Shown: positions 8,383-20,600 of the stretch, in pieces
How the letters are laid out: every line of letters begins with the position of its first letter
How positions within the stretch are numbered: position 1 is the first letter of the stretch
Source of the DNA: an uncultured Sphingomonadales bacterium
Lineage (GTDB): Bacteria > Pseudomonadota > Alphaproteobacteria > Sphingomonadales > Sphingomonadaceae
Direction of reading: 5' to 3'
Length of the DNA: 43,235 bases
Assembly: GCA_903834285.1 (NCBI GenBank)
Contig: CAILIO010000163.1
Span: forward strand, 1 to 43,235
The notes under the pieces: generated by a model
Told to the model about the DNA's origin: nothing
Database searches by the model: none
What the model saw: only the letters and a program-made list of their open reading frames with translations
Position numbers and translations under genes: made by a program

Positions 8383-9087
8383 GTGGTTGCCCGCATCCCC
8401 CAGCCCGAACCGGAGACGGAAGGTGGCGCCAAGAAATGGCTGCCGCTCGCGCTGGGCGGCGTCGTGCTGGTGGCCGTGCTGTGGTACGTCATCTCGCAGT
8501 TGACCGCGACGAGCGGGGTGAAGGTGGAGGCGCCGCCGCCGCAGGCGGTCGAAATGCTTCCACCGCCGCCTCCGCCGCCCCCGCCTCCGCCCCAGCCGCA
8601 TCCGCCGGAACCGCAGGCGAAGCCGGACCCGGCGCCCGTCCCGCAGAACGAACCGCCCAAGCCTGCGGCGGCTCCGGTGACGATCAACGGCCCAGCGCAG
8701 GCCGGTTCGGATGCGTTCGGCTTGCAATCGGGCACCGGCGGCGGGTTTGGCGCACCGAATGGCTCGGGCAACTGCACCGGGCTCAACTGCGGTGGCGGCG
8801 GCGCCGCGATGGGCGAGGTGTTCTACCGCCGCTATCTCAGTGCCGTGCTGCAGGAGCGTATCTCGCGCGATAACCGGCTCAACCGGCTCGTGTTCGCGGC
8901 CGACTTTGCCATCACGATTTCTCCCGGCGGCCGTATCACGCAGGCCTCGCTGCTCAAGAGCAGCGGCAGCAGTGATCGCGATGCTGCGCTGCGCAGCGTC
9001 CTGATGGCCGTCAGCAATCTCGACCCGCCCCCGAGCGGTGTCCGCTTTCCCCAGCGCATTTCGGTGCGCGGAAAGCGAGCCATCTAG
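8383..9087 (+). CDS. TonB-like energy transducer
   Basis: TonB-family protein, 234 residues from a GTG start 13 bases after the exbD stop. It has one N-terminal membrane span (about residues 20-41), a periplasmic Pro-rich spacer with an unbroken run of 11 prolines and many PxP repeats (about 52-100), a Gly-rich stretch with two close cysteines (C131 and C136), and a C-terminal TonB_C-like domain (about 145-234; ITISPGGRITQASLLKSSG, ending in a KRAI-type strand). It would carry conformational energy from the ExbB/ExbD motor to an outer-membrane partner. No TonB-dependent receptor lies in the window, so its partner may be the TpsB barrel or the porin encoded beside it; that is inference. The Shine-Dalgarno is weak, suggesting translational coupling to exbD. 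Confidence 0.88.
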   Translation: MVARIPQPEPETEGGAKKWLPLALGGVVLVAVLWYVISQLTATSGVKVEAPPPQAVEMLPPPPPPPPPPPQPHPPEPQAKPDPAPVPQNEPPKPAAAPVTINGPAQAGSDAFGLQSGTGGGFGAPNGSGNCTGLNCGGGGAAMGEVFYRRYLSAVLQERISRDNRLNRLVFAADFAITISPGGRITQASLLKSSGSSDRDAALRSVLMAVSNLDPPPSGVRFPQRISVRGKRAI

Positions 9088-9112
9088 ATGAACGGGGCCA
9101 TGACCATGCAAG

Positions 9113-9117
9113 AAGGA
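9113..9117 (+). promoter_or_regulatory. Shine-Dalgarno AAGGA that decides the porin start
   Basis: AAGGA six bases before the ATG at 9124, which directly begins a good signal peptide. Earlier in-frame ATGs at 9088, 9100 and 9106 lack such a site. Confidence 0.55.
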
Positions 9118-9123
9118 CGAACA

Positions 9124-10986
9124 ATGATGCGCGCGACTTCGGGCGGCTTTTCCCGCCTGGCCCTCGTGGCGGCGGGTTTGCTGGCGGGCACCGTGCTGGC
9201 GTCGGCCAGCGCCGCGGCGCAGGCAGCCGACGCCATGAGCCCGGCTGCAACGCAGCCTTCCGGCAATGCCATGGTCAACCTTGTGCGCCTGCTCGTGGCG
9301 CAAGGCACCATCACCCAGGAAAACGGCGACAAGCTGATCAAGCAGGCGATCGCCGAGGCTGACCAGGCGAATGCCGCCGTGCGCGCGGCGCAAGCTGTGC
9401 CGGGTGCCGCCGCGAGTGCGGCGGCCGGGGCCGGGGCGGCGACTGGAACTGGCATCGCGACCGGGGCCGCGGCGGTGGCGGCAGCGCCGCCACAGGGCAC
9501 GATGCGCGTGCCCTATATTCCGCAAGTCGTGCGCGATCAGATCCGTGACGAGCTGCGCGCCGATGTCATGAAGCAGGCCAAGGAAGAAGGCTGGGCCAGC
9601 CCCGATAAGTCCGCGCCCGCGTGGACCGAGCGGCTGCGCCTGTTCGGCGACTTCCGCCTCCGCTCGCAGACCAACCTGTTCAGCAGGTTCAATTCGACCC
9701 AGACGCCGAACTTCCAGGCAATCGTCGCGGCTGGGCCGCTGGACCTGATCAACAACCAGATCCCGTTCCTCAATGCCACGAACTCGCGCTACAACCAGCT
9801 GCGCTATCGCCTGCGCCTTGGTGCCGAGGCGAAGGTTGCCAACGGGATCATTGTCGGGCTCCAGTTCGCTTCGGGCAACGACGCCTCGCCGGTGGCGACG
9901 GCCAGCAACCTTGGCGGCGGCTTCTTCAAGCGCAATCTCTATCTCCAGAAAGCCTATATCGAAGGCAAGCCGACCAACAACGTGACGCTGTGGGGCGGGC
10001 GCTTCGAAAACCCGTTCTGGACCTCGGAACTGCTCTACGACAACGACCTGATGTTCGATGGCGTCGCGGCCGAAGTACGCTTCCCGCAGCGGCTGTTCGG
10101 GGCGCTCGACTGGACGCTGCGCGGCGGTGCCTTTCCGCTCGATTTTGGCGGCGCCAACTTCCCCGATACGGCGACGGCCAAGCAGAGCAGCCCGCAGAAG
10201 TGGCTGTTTGCCGGACAGATCCAGGGCAACCTCCACCTTGCCGGCCGCACCGAGTTTTCGTTTGCCGCGGGCTGGAACAAGTACCTCAATATCGAAGGCC
10301 GGCCGTCCGAGCCTTGCGCGCTCTACCTTGGCGTGACGCAATGCTCGAGCGACCAGAGCGCCGCCTTCTACGTGCAGAAGGGCAACTCGCTCTCGTTCAT
10401 CCGCCGCATTGTGCTGGATCCGACCTTGCCGTCGACCACGGTTCAGGCGCAGCCGCAGCTCCTCGGCCTGACCCAGCCGTTCAGCGTGCTCAATCTGCGC
10501 GGCCAGCTCAGCTTCCCGATCAAGGGTGAAAACCGGGTGTTCATCGGGGGCGACTACGTGCGCAACCTTGCCTTCAGCAAGGCCAATGCCTGCCGCTACG
10601 GACAGGCCGGCCAGCCCGTCAACAACGGTGGCAGCGGCGGCAGCGGCAATATCTGCGACACGGACCTGACCAAGCGCACGCCATATGTCGGCGGAAACCA
10701 GGGATACAGCGTCTCGATCGAAGTCGGGCGCCGCGAGCCTTGGAACTTCGGCGAGTGGCGCGCCTTTGGCGAATGGCGTTCGCTGGAAAGCGACGCCGTG
10801 CTGGATGCCTTCACCAACGATGAATTCCATCTCGGCGGCACCAATGCGCGCGGCTTCGTCCTCGGCGCGCAGGCGGGGCTGTTCCACAACACCAACCTGC
10901 AGGTGCGGTGGTTCAGCGCCAATCAGATTTCTGGCGAACCCCTCGCCATCGACGAGGTCATGCTCGACCTCAACGCGAGGTTCTGA
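9124..10986 (+). CDS. Putative outer-membrane porin (Porin_5-like)
   Basis: Outer-membrane beta-barrel of 620 residues. A signal peptide ending near AAAQA is followed by a predicted periplasmic helical stretch (MVNLVRLLVAQGTITQENGDKLIKQA...) and an Ala/Gly-rich linker. The barrel then starts with RLRLFGDFRLRSQTN, the typical opening of the 'putative porin' family (PF16930-like), and ends in Phe (MLDLNARF), as expected for BAM-dependent insertion. Alternating strands such as YNQLRYRLRLGAEAKV run through the middle. Encoded between the TonB-like gene and the coiled-coil gene, it is part of the TPS operon; the stop overlaps the next start (TGATG). Why a porin belongs here is unknown. It could be the TonB partner or help anchor the exoprotein. 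Confidence 0.85.
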   Translation: MMRATSGGFSRLALVAAGLLAGTVLASASAAAQAADAMSPAATQPSGNAMVNLVRLLVAQGTITQENGDKLIKQAIAEADQANAAVRAAQAVPGAAASAAAGAGAATGTGIATGAAAVAAAPPQGTMRVPYIPQVVRDQIRDELRADVMKQAKEEGWASPDKSAPAWTERLRLFGDFRLRSQTNLFSRFNSTQTPNFQAIVAAGPLDLINNQIPFLNATNSRYNQLRYRLRLGAEAKVANGIIVGLQFASGNDASPVATASNLGGGFFKRNLYLQKAYIEGKPTNNVTLWGGRFENPFWTSELLYDNDLMFDGVAAEVRFPQRLFGALDWTLRGGAFPLDFGGANFPDTATAKQSSPQKWLFAGQIQGNLHLAGRTEFSFAAGWNKYLNIEGRPSEPCALYLGVTQCSSDQSAAFYVQKGNSLSFIRRIVLDPTLPSTTVQAQPQLLGLTQPFSVLNLRGQLSFPIKGENRVFIGGDYVRNLAFSKANACRYGQAGQPVNNGGSGGSGNICDTDLTKRTPYVGGNQGYSVSIEVGRREPWNFGEWRAFGEWRSLESDAVLDAFTNDEFHLGGTNARGFVLGAQAGLFHNTNLQVRWFSANQISGEPLAIDEVMLDLNARF

Positions 10987-11678
10987 TGCGCATCCTGCTT
11001 CTGCTGGCGGTTTCGGCCTCGGCTGTCGGCCTTGTCACGGGCCCCGCGCATGCCGCTGCGACGGCGCATCCCGCTGCGGCGGCACCTGCCGCGCCGGCGG
11101 CGCAGATCGACCGCGCGCCGGCAGAAGGCGCGGCGGGCTCCGATGCGCAACTCGAAGCTCTTCGCGATCGATTGCTGGCAGGCCAGCAGACGATCGCCAC
11201 GCTGGAGCGCGAACTGGCCGAAGAGAAGAACCGCAGCGTCGCGCTCGACCGCTGCCGGGTGAAGAACGGCCGCCTGGTGCGCATCGGTCGCCAGCTCGTC
11301 GAAGGCTATCAGACCCGCTACCGCCAGTCGCACAAGGACCCGTTCCAGCTCGGTCGCCGTCGCTTCGAATTCGAAATGCAGGCGCTGTCCGAGGCGCTGT
11401 ACGACGCGCAGACCGAAGTCCCGCCGCGGCCGACCGATCAGCCCGCCGGTAAGGACGCATCACCGGCCGATCAGCCGGCGCCTGCCGGCAAGGACGCTGC
11501 GCCCGCGGGCAAGGCTGCCGCACCCGATGGCAAGGCCGCTGCGCCTGCCGGAAATGATGCTGCGCCTGCCGGCAAGGATGCCGCGCCGGCTGCCAAGGAC
11601 GCCGCGCCGGCTGCCAAGGACGCCGCGCCTCCCCCCGCACACGAAGCCGCTACGCCGACCGGCGCAAGCGACTCCTGA
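10986..11678 (+). CDS. Exported coiled-coil protein with low-complexity Pro/Ala/Lys/Asp tail, unknown function
   Basis: Not recognised as a named family. 230 residues from an ATG overlapping the porin stop (TGATG), which points to translational coupling. A signal peptide ends near AHA (about residue 23), then an Ala/Pro-rich stretch, a coiled coil at about residues 52-85 (QLEALRDRLLAGQQTIATLERELAEEKNRS), a basic helical segment (about 85-140) and a tail from about 150 made of imperfect PAGKDAAP units. The tail resembles wall- or envelope-spanning spacers. Its place between porin and TpsA, with only two bases to the TpsA start, suggests a periplasmic or outer-membrane accessory of this secretion system, perhaps a substrate chaperone or tether; this is inference. 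Confidence 0.75.
   Translation: MRILLLLAVSASAVGLVTGPAHAAATAHPAAAAPAAPAAQIDRAPAEGAAGSDAQLEALRDRLLAGQQTIATLERELAEEKNRSVALDRCRVKNGRLVRIGRQLVEGYQTRYRQSHKDPFQLGRRRFEFEMQALSEALYDAQTEVPPRPTDQPAGKDASPADQPAPAGKDAAPAGKAAAPDGKAAAPAGNDAAPAGKDAAPAAKDAAPAAKDAAPPPAHEAATPTGASDS
11446..11640 (+). repeat. In-frame tandem repeats coding (PAGKDAAP)-type units
   Basis: Degenerate 21-24-base units encode PAGKDAAP/PAAKDAAP. The last two 21-base units (about 11580-11621) are identical. Unit lengths are multiples of three, so gain or loss of units would keep the frame. Confidence 0.75.
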
Positions 11679-11680
11679 TC

Positions 11681-14600
11681 ATGGTGACCATGATGACCTG
11701 CCGCAAAGCTCGCGTTCCGCTTCCCGCACGGGCTCTGCTGGGCAGCGTGAGCGCGGGCGCGCTGATGCTCGGCCTTGCGATGCCGCAGGTCGCCCATGCC
11801 CAGCTCGCGCAGCTGCGCACCAATGCCGGTACTGTCACCGTGGGCACCGTTTCATCGAGCCCGTCATCGGGCACCTTGCGCAGCCCAGCGATGCAGGCGG
11901 CCATCGCGCGCCAGCAGGCGATGCAGGACCGGGCCAAGGCACTTGCGGGCTATGTGACCACGGCCCGCAGCGCAGCGCTGGCCTCGATCAAGACGAAGCC
12001 GACCGACGGCATTTCGGACAAGGGCCTGAACCCCATAGCGCCGGTACGCGCGGCGACGCTTTTTGTTGCGGCGGGCGCGAGCACGACCACGATCAAGGCC
12101 AATGCGGTGCCGGATTCGGTGCACGCCGCGAAGGATGCGACCGGCCTCAGCACATGGGAAGGCGCGAGCGCGCCGGTGCAGACCACTAGCAGCGCCGGCA
12201 AGGTCACCGTCACGATCGACCAGTCGCAGAGTCGCGCGCTGCTCAGCTGGAACAATTTCGACGTTTCGGAGAACACTTCGCTCGTCTTCAACCAGAAGCA
12301 GAACGGCGTCGCCCAGAAAAGCTGGAGCGTCGTCAACCGCGTCGTCGATGCCAAGGATCCCAGCGTGATCCTGGGGTCGATCAAGGCGGACGGGACCGTG
12401 CTGATCCTCAATGGCGCGGGCGTGCTGTTCGGGCCGAACTCGCAAGTTGCGCTCCACTCCCTGGTGGCGAGCAGTCTTGAACTGGGCAACTTCGCGTCCG
12501 GCGTCTCGGCGGTCGGGCAAAGGCAGTTCTTCATCGCCAGTTCGATCAAGGACCGCAACACCGCGTACCTCCAGAACGGCCTGCTGCTGTCGGGTGTGTC
12601 GACCTACAAGTCGCAGTTCCTTTCCGCGCTGCTGCCGAGCGGCCTTTACGACGTGACCAGCAAACTGCCGGTGCCAAGCACGCTGGAAGGCGATGTGATG
12701 GTCTACGGCGGCGCGCAGATCACCGCAGATTCAGGCGGCATGGTCTTGCTCGCCGGGCCCAAGGTGGTCAACGCCGGTGTTATCAATGCGTCCGACGGCC
12801 AGGTCAGCCTGCAGGGCGGCCGACTGATCGGCGCCACTACCTCCACCGGCGCGGCGGGATCGGTCGACCCGAACGTGCGCGGCCTGATCTTCTCGACGCA
12901 GACGCCTTCTGCCCCCACTACACCGAGCGACACCCAGCCCGATCAGGGCGCTGTCGTGAACCTGGGCCTGATTTCGTCGCGGCGCGGCTATCTGTCGCTC
13001 GGCGCCGGGGTCTTCGGCACGGTCGAAAACACCGGCCTGCTCAGCGCGACAACCAGCGTCTCGCGCAATGGCAAGATTTCGCTGCTCGCGGGTCAGGTCA
13101 CCCTCACCGGTTCGGACAACCTCAACCAGGCGAGCGGCATCACGATCACGCCGGACGACAACGGCGAGACGATTCCGCAGGGCAGCCCGGACAGCCCGCC
13201 CAGTTTCAAGACCTCGCAGATAACTGTCGGGGCGCGGATCTCGAGCTATCTTGCGGCTGACGGATCGGCCGACGTGGCCTTGCTGCCGTCGATTTTCCAC
13301 ATGGAGCGCAACGCCTTCGTCTACGCGCCGGGCGCGCGGGTGATCATCGGCCACGATGTGAACGACGGCAATTTCGCGATCAACTCCGCGGTGCTGGCCT
13401 CGGTCACGATCGACGAAGGTGCGATCATCGACGTTTCTGGCCTCAAGGACATCAGCCTTGCTGCCTCGCGCAACACGGTGACGATCAGCCCGGCCAAGCG
13501 CAACGAACTACGCGACACGCCGAACTATCGCGAGCTTTCGGCAGATGGCCGCTTCACGCTCAACGGCGAGACGCTGGTGGTCGATCCGCGCCTTTCGGGC
13601 GTGCGCAGCGACGGCGTGGCCTGGGTCGGATCGCCGCTGCTCGAAGCCGCTTCGGCCAGGAGCCAGATCCCCGTCACCGCAGCCGAACTCCTCACCAAGG
13701 GCGGAAGCATCAGCATCGACATCGGTGCGGTGACGGCATCGAACAATCTGGATGCGAGCACGCTGGGCGCGATCAAGATCGCCCGCGGCGCGGTCTTCGA
13801 CATTTCCGGCGGCTGGACGGCCTACAAGGGGGGCTACCTCGCCACGACCCGGCTCATCACCAGCGACGGGCGCATCGTCGAAATTGCCAACGCAGACCCC
13901 AACGACACGTACGTCGGCGTGGCGGACGGGTTCACCACCAAGCAGCCGCGGACCGGCAGCAGCGACACGTTCGGCAGCGCGCTCATCGCGGCTGGCCAAT
14001 ACGAAGCGGCTTATGACGAAGGCCGCGACGCGGGCGCGCTGATGGTCGTGGCCAGCCAGATTTCCTTTGGTGCCAAGGTCCTGGGCGAGGCCTATGCCGG
14101 TGCCAACCAGATCGCCTCGGCGATCGAGCCGACCGCCAGTTCGTCCATCGCCGCCGATCCGCGCCGGTTGCAGCGCGACGCATCGCAATTGCCCTCGGGC
14201 GGTCTGCTGCGCATCGGCGCGTTCAGCGGCAGCTCCGATATCGGCCTTGGACAGGACATCGCGGTCAATCGCGGTGGTATCGGCGGCGGCATCGCGACGC
14301 TGGCGCTCGATGCCGGCATGCTGAGCAGCGCCGGGCTTTCTGCGCTGATGCTGCAGACCAGCGGACAGGTCACGCTCGATGCCGGGCTGCGGGGCGCCGA
14401 CACACTGACCCTTGCCGATGGCGGCATTCTGGAAATCGACGCGGGACGGTCGATCGCGCTGGATGCCGACGTGCGGATCGCCGGCGGGCGGATTGCCGCG
14501 CGCACGTATGCCCTCTCGTCGACATTTGTCGCCGGCATCGCCACCGTGGGCAATCCGTTCCGCACCGACGACGATATTGCGCTGCTCTACGCCGATGTGG

Positions 14601-17600
14601 CCGATGCGCCGCGGCCGTTCGATCTCACGGTCACCGGCACGCTTTCGACCGCAGGGCGCTGGGTCAACGACTTCGCGCAGGCCGCCGCGCCGCGCGGCGC
14701 CGCGTGGATCAACGGCGGATCGATCAGCTTGACGATAGCTCCGCGCGTCTTCGTGGCGCTTGGCGCGAGCGCGAGTTCGGCAACCCGCGCGGTCGATCTT
14801 TCGGGCAGTCTGACGATTGCCGGATCGGCCCTGCTCGACGTGTCCGCAGGTGGCTACGTCTCCGCCCAGCGCCGCTTCAGGCTCGATGCGGCGGGCGGCG
14901 ACATCGCCCTGCTCAACGAAACGACATACTCGACGGTCATTCCGGTCCTCGCGGACCCGGCAGACAGTGCGGGCGGCGTGGTGGAAGGCCAGGGCGTTTC
15001 GTTTACCCCGCTCGATGCGACCCCGACGACCGTGGGCGTGACCCCGGCGCGTGTGCCCGCAGAGCAGCGAAGCGTCGTCTCGTTCTCGGCGTCGTCGCTG
15101 CGCGGATTCGGTTTCTCGAGCGGCGGCAAATTCACCCTCATTTCGCCCGATGTGGTCTTCGGCACGGCGACCGGCAACGCGCAGGCCACGCGCATCGGGC
15201 TCGATTTCTTGGCGCAGACCGGGTTCGGCACGCTGGGCGTTACAACGTACCATTCGCGGCTGATCTCGAACCTGTTCGACAACGGCAGCACCGGCATTTC
15301 GGCCTTCTTCGACACGACCAGCTTCACTGTGGGCCGGGGCGAGACGCTCGATCTGACTCAGGTGAACCTGCCGACCGTGCTTGATAGCTCGGCACAGCAG
15401 CGGCTGCTGACGCTGGCCAGCGGCGGGGACATCTTCTCGGTCCTGACGCCGGTGGTGCCGGCGGAGGCCTGGTACCGCAAGGCCGCCAATCTCCAGCTTG
15501 GCGGGCTGATCGAACTCGACGTACTGCAAGGCGGCCGGATCACCGGCGCGGTTCAGGCCAGCATCGTCACGCCCAAACTGTTCAACGCCGGCTCGATCGT
15601 TCTGCACGGCGGCTCGATCAGGCAGGAAGCACGGCTGCCCAGCGCGCTCGATGCGACCGGCATCGGTCTCTTCGACAAGGCGCAGGGTGGCAGCGGGTTC
15701 GATGCGGTGTTCGGTGCGCCGGACGACCAGGGCCACTATCGCCTTGATGCGCTCAACACCGCCGGCCTTACCAATGCCGATGGATCGGTGCAGACCAACA
15801 ACGAGATCTTCACCACCCCGCGCTTCGAGCATTTCCTCTACTTCCTCGGCAAGCTTGGCACGCACGACGGCGTGGTGCTCGACAAGGGCAGCGTCACCGA
15901 CCTTTCGGGCGCGGTGCTCTATGATCCGACCGCGCCGCTGCGCAGTGATGGCAGCCAGTACCGCTTCGGCAAGCTCTTCGCCGGCGGCACGCTGGCTACG
16001 GCAGCAGCCTACGAGCCGCAGACCGACACCAATTACGCGTTGTTCCAGAACCCGGCCTACGGCTTCCCGGCCTACCCCGATCCGACCAGCGCATCGCCGA
16101 TCCCGCCGCCGCTGCTGACGCATGTGGCGGCCCGCACGCTGGTCGCGCGGCCGGAGGCCACGCTCGATATCAGCGGGATTTCGGCGACGCTCGATATCGC
16201 CGTGAGCACCACCGACTACGCTCCAGCGCTGCAGTGGAGCAACGGCGGCACGCTCGCGCTGCGCGGGGGCGGTTCGTTCTCCGGCGCGACCATTCGCGCC
16301 AACGGCGGCACCGCGCAGGCAACCGGCGGAACGCTGGCATGGCTGCGCCCGGTGATCCAGGCCAGCGACAACGGGCACGGCCTCAATGACGTCGTCTTCG
16401 CGGATGGCATCGAGCGCGCCGGGTTCTCCAGCCTCGTCGCTTATGGCGGGCTGACCTTGGACGGCAAGTTCACGCTTTCGCTCAACAAGTCGCTGGTGGT
16501 GCAGTCCACGCCTCGCCTCAACGAGAATGCGGTCGGCGCCAATGCCGCCGTTTCGATTGCCGCGATAAAGGGCACCGACGCGACCATTTCCGCGCCCTAT
16601 ATCGCCTTTGCGAGCCGCAGCGGTGCTGTGCAGTCCTCCACCGCCGCGGCCGGTGATGCCAGCGTGCGGTTCTCTGCCGGAACTTCGGGCATCGACATCC
16701 TGGGCGGCGTGCTGTTCGGCCCGTCGATCGCGTCGACCCGGCTCGACAGCCTTGGCGACGTCCGCCTGATCGGCATCGACGACCGCAACGATACGACCCA
16801 GTTGCCGGTGCTGAACGGCAGCCTGGTCTCTGCGGGTGACCTCACCTTCGATGCAGCGCGCGTCTATACGACGACTGGCTCGGGCAACCTCCAGCGGATC
16901 CTCGAAGGCGAAGCGGCAGGCACCTCGACCGCGACGCTGGCGCCTTATCTGATTTCGGCGCTGGGCTCGTCTTCGATCACGTTCCTGGGCGATCACATCA
17001 ACAAGGCGACGCCGCTATCGGCGGGGTCTTACCTCAGGATCACCGCGAAGAAGGTCGTGCAGGACGGCTTCCTCGCGGCGCCGCTCGGCCGTATCGAGTT
17101 CGGCACTTCCGCCGCGCCGATCGACTCGCTGGAATTCGGCGCGGGCAGCGTCACGACGGTATCAGCCGGCGGCCAGAAGATCCCCTACGGCACCACGACC
17201 GACCTCAAGGAATACTTCTTCACCGCCGGCACCTCGTCGCCGATCACCGTGACGCCTTCGGGCGAACTGCGGCTGACCGGCAATGCGATCACCGTGCAGG
17301 CAGGCGGCCTGATCAACGGATCTGGCGGCGGCGACATCTTCGCCTACGAATTCGTGTCAGGCACGGGCGGTTCGCGCGACGTGCTCAGCCGGTTCAATAC
17401 CGACGCATTCAGCTCCAACGACTATGACCCTGCGACCGGCATCGGCTACCAGTTTGCCGACCATCGCCAGGTCTACGCGCTCGTGCCCGCCGAGACCGCG
17501 GCGAAGATCGCCTACTACGATCCGATCTATTCGGCCGACTACGCCGGCGGTTCCTCGCCGACCAACCTCTATGGCAGCGAAGCCGGGTTGGCGGTAACAC

Positions 17601-20600
17601 TTGATGGAGGAAACGGCCTTGCCGCGGGCCAGTATGTGCTGATGCCCGCGCACTACGCGCTGCTGCCCGGCGCTTATCGCATCGTCGAGAACACCGGCAC
17701 ATCGGCGCCGGCGGCCGGCGCATCGCAGGTCCAGCGAGATGGCAGCATCGTGATGGGCGGCACGTTCTCGACTGCCGGCACAGGGCTTTCGGAATCAGCG
17801 CGCCGTTCGTTCACCATCATGTCGCACGATACCTTGCTGACCTTCTCGCGCCTCGAGACGACGAGCGGCACCAAGTCGATCGCCGATGCGGCGAATGCGG
17901 CAGGGCGCGCGGCATCGCGTCTGCCGCTCGATGCCGCGCGCGTCGTGCTGGCGCCGCTGGCCTCGCTCAAGGTCGAAGGCACGTTCGACATGGCGCCGGG
18001 GACCAAGGGGCGCGGCGCGGAAATCGACATCATCGGACGCGACATCCTCATCAACCATACGGGCGAGAGCAGCACGGGAGCGCTGGTGCTGAGCGACAGC
18101 ACGCTCACCTCGCTCAACGCTGCCAGCCTGCTGATCGGCGCGACCCGGCAGGAGAATGCCGACGATACGACCACGCTCAACGTCTTTGCCAACCACATCA
18201 CCGTGGGGGCGAGCACCCGACTGACGGTGCCCGAGGTGATCTTCGCGGTCGGCGGGCGCGGCGCGCGGTTGAATGTCGTCGATGGCGCGCGCGTGACGGC
18301 GGAGGGCACGCTCTCCGATGCGCGTGCGGGTGATTACCTGATCAACTCGGGCACGGCGGTTTCTGCGGGCTTCGATCAGACCGGGGTCGGATCGGTGCTG
18401 CGCCTTTCGAGCGGGCCGGAGCGTCTTTTGACGCGCGTGGGCGCGGTCGCCGCCGCCAACACCAACCGCCTTGCCTCGCTCAACATCGGTTCCGCGACGC
18501 TGACCGGCGCTTCGCTGCTGATGGAAACCAGCCGCGATTTCGCGGTGGATGATGGCGCGGTGCTGGCGGCATCGCACATTGCGCTGATCGGCGATGCGCT
18601 GGGCTTCGGTACGGCTGGCGGCATCGGCAGCAAGCTTGAGGCCAAGCTGGCCGCTGCCGACTCGCTCACCTTGCGGTCATCGGGGCCGATCACTTTCCGT
18701 GCGGACACCCGCCATGTGTTCCGCGACCTCACGCTGGATACGCCCGCGATCGCCCTTGCGGGATACCTCATCGACAAGTCGACGCTGACGATCGTCAGCG
18801 ACAATCTGCGGCTGACCAATTCCTCGGGTAAGGCCGCGACATGTTCGACTATTGCCGGCCCGCTGTGCGGCAACACGGGCAATGTCCTCACGATCGAGAC
18901 TGGTACGCTGACGCTCGGGTCTGGCACGATCACGCCATACAGCTTCGACGGTGGACTGGAACTGACCGCCACCAAGGGTATCTATTACTCGGGCAAGGGT
19001 ACGCTCGATCTCGGCAGCGCTTCGCTGAGCCTCGTAACGCCGTTCATTGTCGACCGTGCGGCCGTTGTTGACTTGACCAAGGCCTCCGCCGCTGCGAGCG
19101 ACACGATCACGCCGGCCGGCAACTACACGATCCCTGTCACGCCCGATTATACTTTCGCGACGAGCGGCGATGTCGCCATCACCGCACCGGCGCTGGCTGC
19201 GGGCGCGAGCGCGCCCACCGTCACCGGCATCCGCGCACCGGGCGCGCATCTCATTTTCGGCGGCGCCGCCGCACCGGTGCAGAGCCTGACCATCAGCGGT
19301 TCGCAGATTGCGGCCACGGCGGGCGTCATCGATGCGCAGGCAAGCGGCGCGATTACCCTTTCGGGTGCCGCCTCGCTGGCGACCGCCGGTTTCAGCCGCA
19401 CTTTCGGCGACAGCACCACCTCGACGACGGTTTCGGCCGGCGGCGGCACGGTCAATCTCGTTTCGCTCGGCGGCAATATCGTCCTATCCTCCACCGCGTC
19501 GATCAGCGTCGACAACGGGATCGGCAATGCCGGACGGCTCAATGTGCTGGCAAGCCGGGGAGCGATCACATTCGACGCCGCACTCAATCCGGGGCAGACG
19601 GGCACCCGCCTCGCCTCGCTCGTGTTTGATGCAGGCCTGTCGGCGTTCGATCTCGACGCGTTTGCCGTGCGCTACGGAACGCTGTTCGGCGGCGATCTCG
19701 CGATCCGTTCGGGCAAGGGCAACATGAGGCTCGCGAGCGGGCATGGCCTCAAGTCCAGTTCGATTGCGCTGACAGCCGATGGCGGCAGCCTGGTGATCGG
19801 CGGAACGCTCGATACATCGGGCGCCGATATCTCGAAGTTGACCGCGGCGCAGGCGGCCAGGACCCGCGTCAACGGAGGCGATATCCAGCTCTGGGGCATG
19901 GACGGGGTGACGATCCAGGCTGGCGCGCTGCTCGATACCCATACGGCGGGCTATGCCGATACCGACAGCCGGCAGGCCAGTGCGGGCGACGTTACCATCG
20001 GCATCGGCAATACCGGCGGCGCGATCACCATTGCCGATGGCGCGAAGCTCGATCTTTCGGCCACCCGCACCATCGCGGCAAAGGCTGCCGGCAGGACCGG
20101 CAACCGCCTGCTGCCGCGCACGGTCAAGGACCCGGACACGCTGGTCAGCACGACCGTCTACAACTTTGTCGAGGCGGACAAGGGCGGCAACCTGACGTTG
20201 CGCGCGCCTGTGCTCGGCGCAGATGACAACAAGGTCGATATCCGCCTGCGCGGTCAGGTCAGCGGCGCGGAGACGGTCACGGTCGAGGCCTACAAGACCT
20301 ACGATCTCGATGCGATCGGCAACTCGGGTCTCTTCAGCGGCGTCACTTCGACGCCCACTGCCGTTCTCCTCGATACCACGCCCGATGGCTTCAACCTTCT
20401 TTCCGACGTGCTCAAGGGCGCGGACGGCACGGCGTCGATCCCGTGGTTCATCCAGCACTTCGGCGTCAGCACGGTCGATGGCAGCAGCCTTGCGGGCATG
20501 CGCCTGCGCCCCGGCGTGGACCTCGTTTCGACGGCCGATATCGCGCTGGTCACCAATTGGAACCTGGCCGCCGGCAAGGTCGATGTCGCTGCCGCGGTGG

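Noticed and set aside
11446..11640. Possible CRISPR array in regularly repeated short units
   Set aside because: The repeats are in-frame coding units without unique spacers, and no cas genes are near.
13508..16996. 1162-codon open frame on the minus strand inside TpsA
   Set aside because: Arg-rich, without recognisable motifs, and fully antisense to a clear beta-helical coding frame. Other long antisense frames in 4420-11000 were rejected for the same reason.
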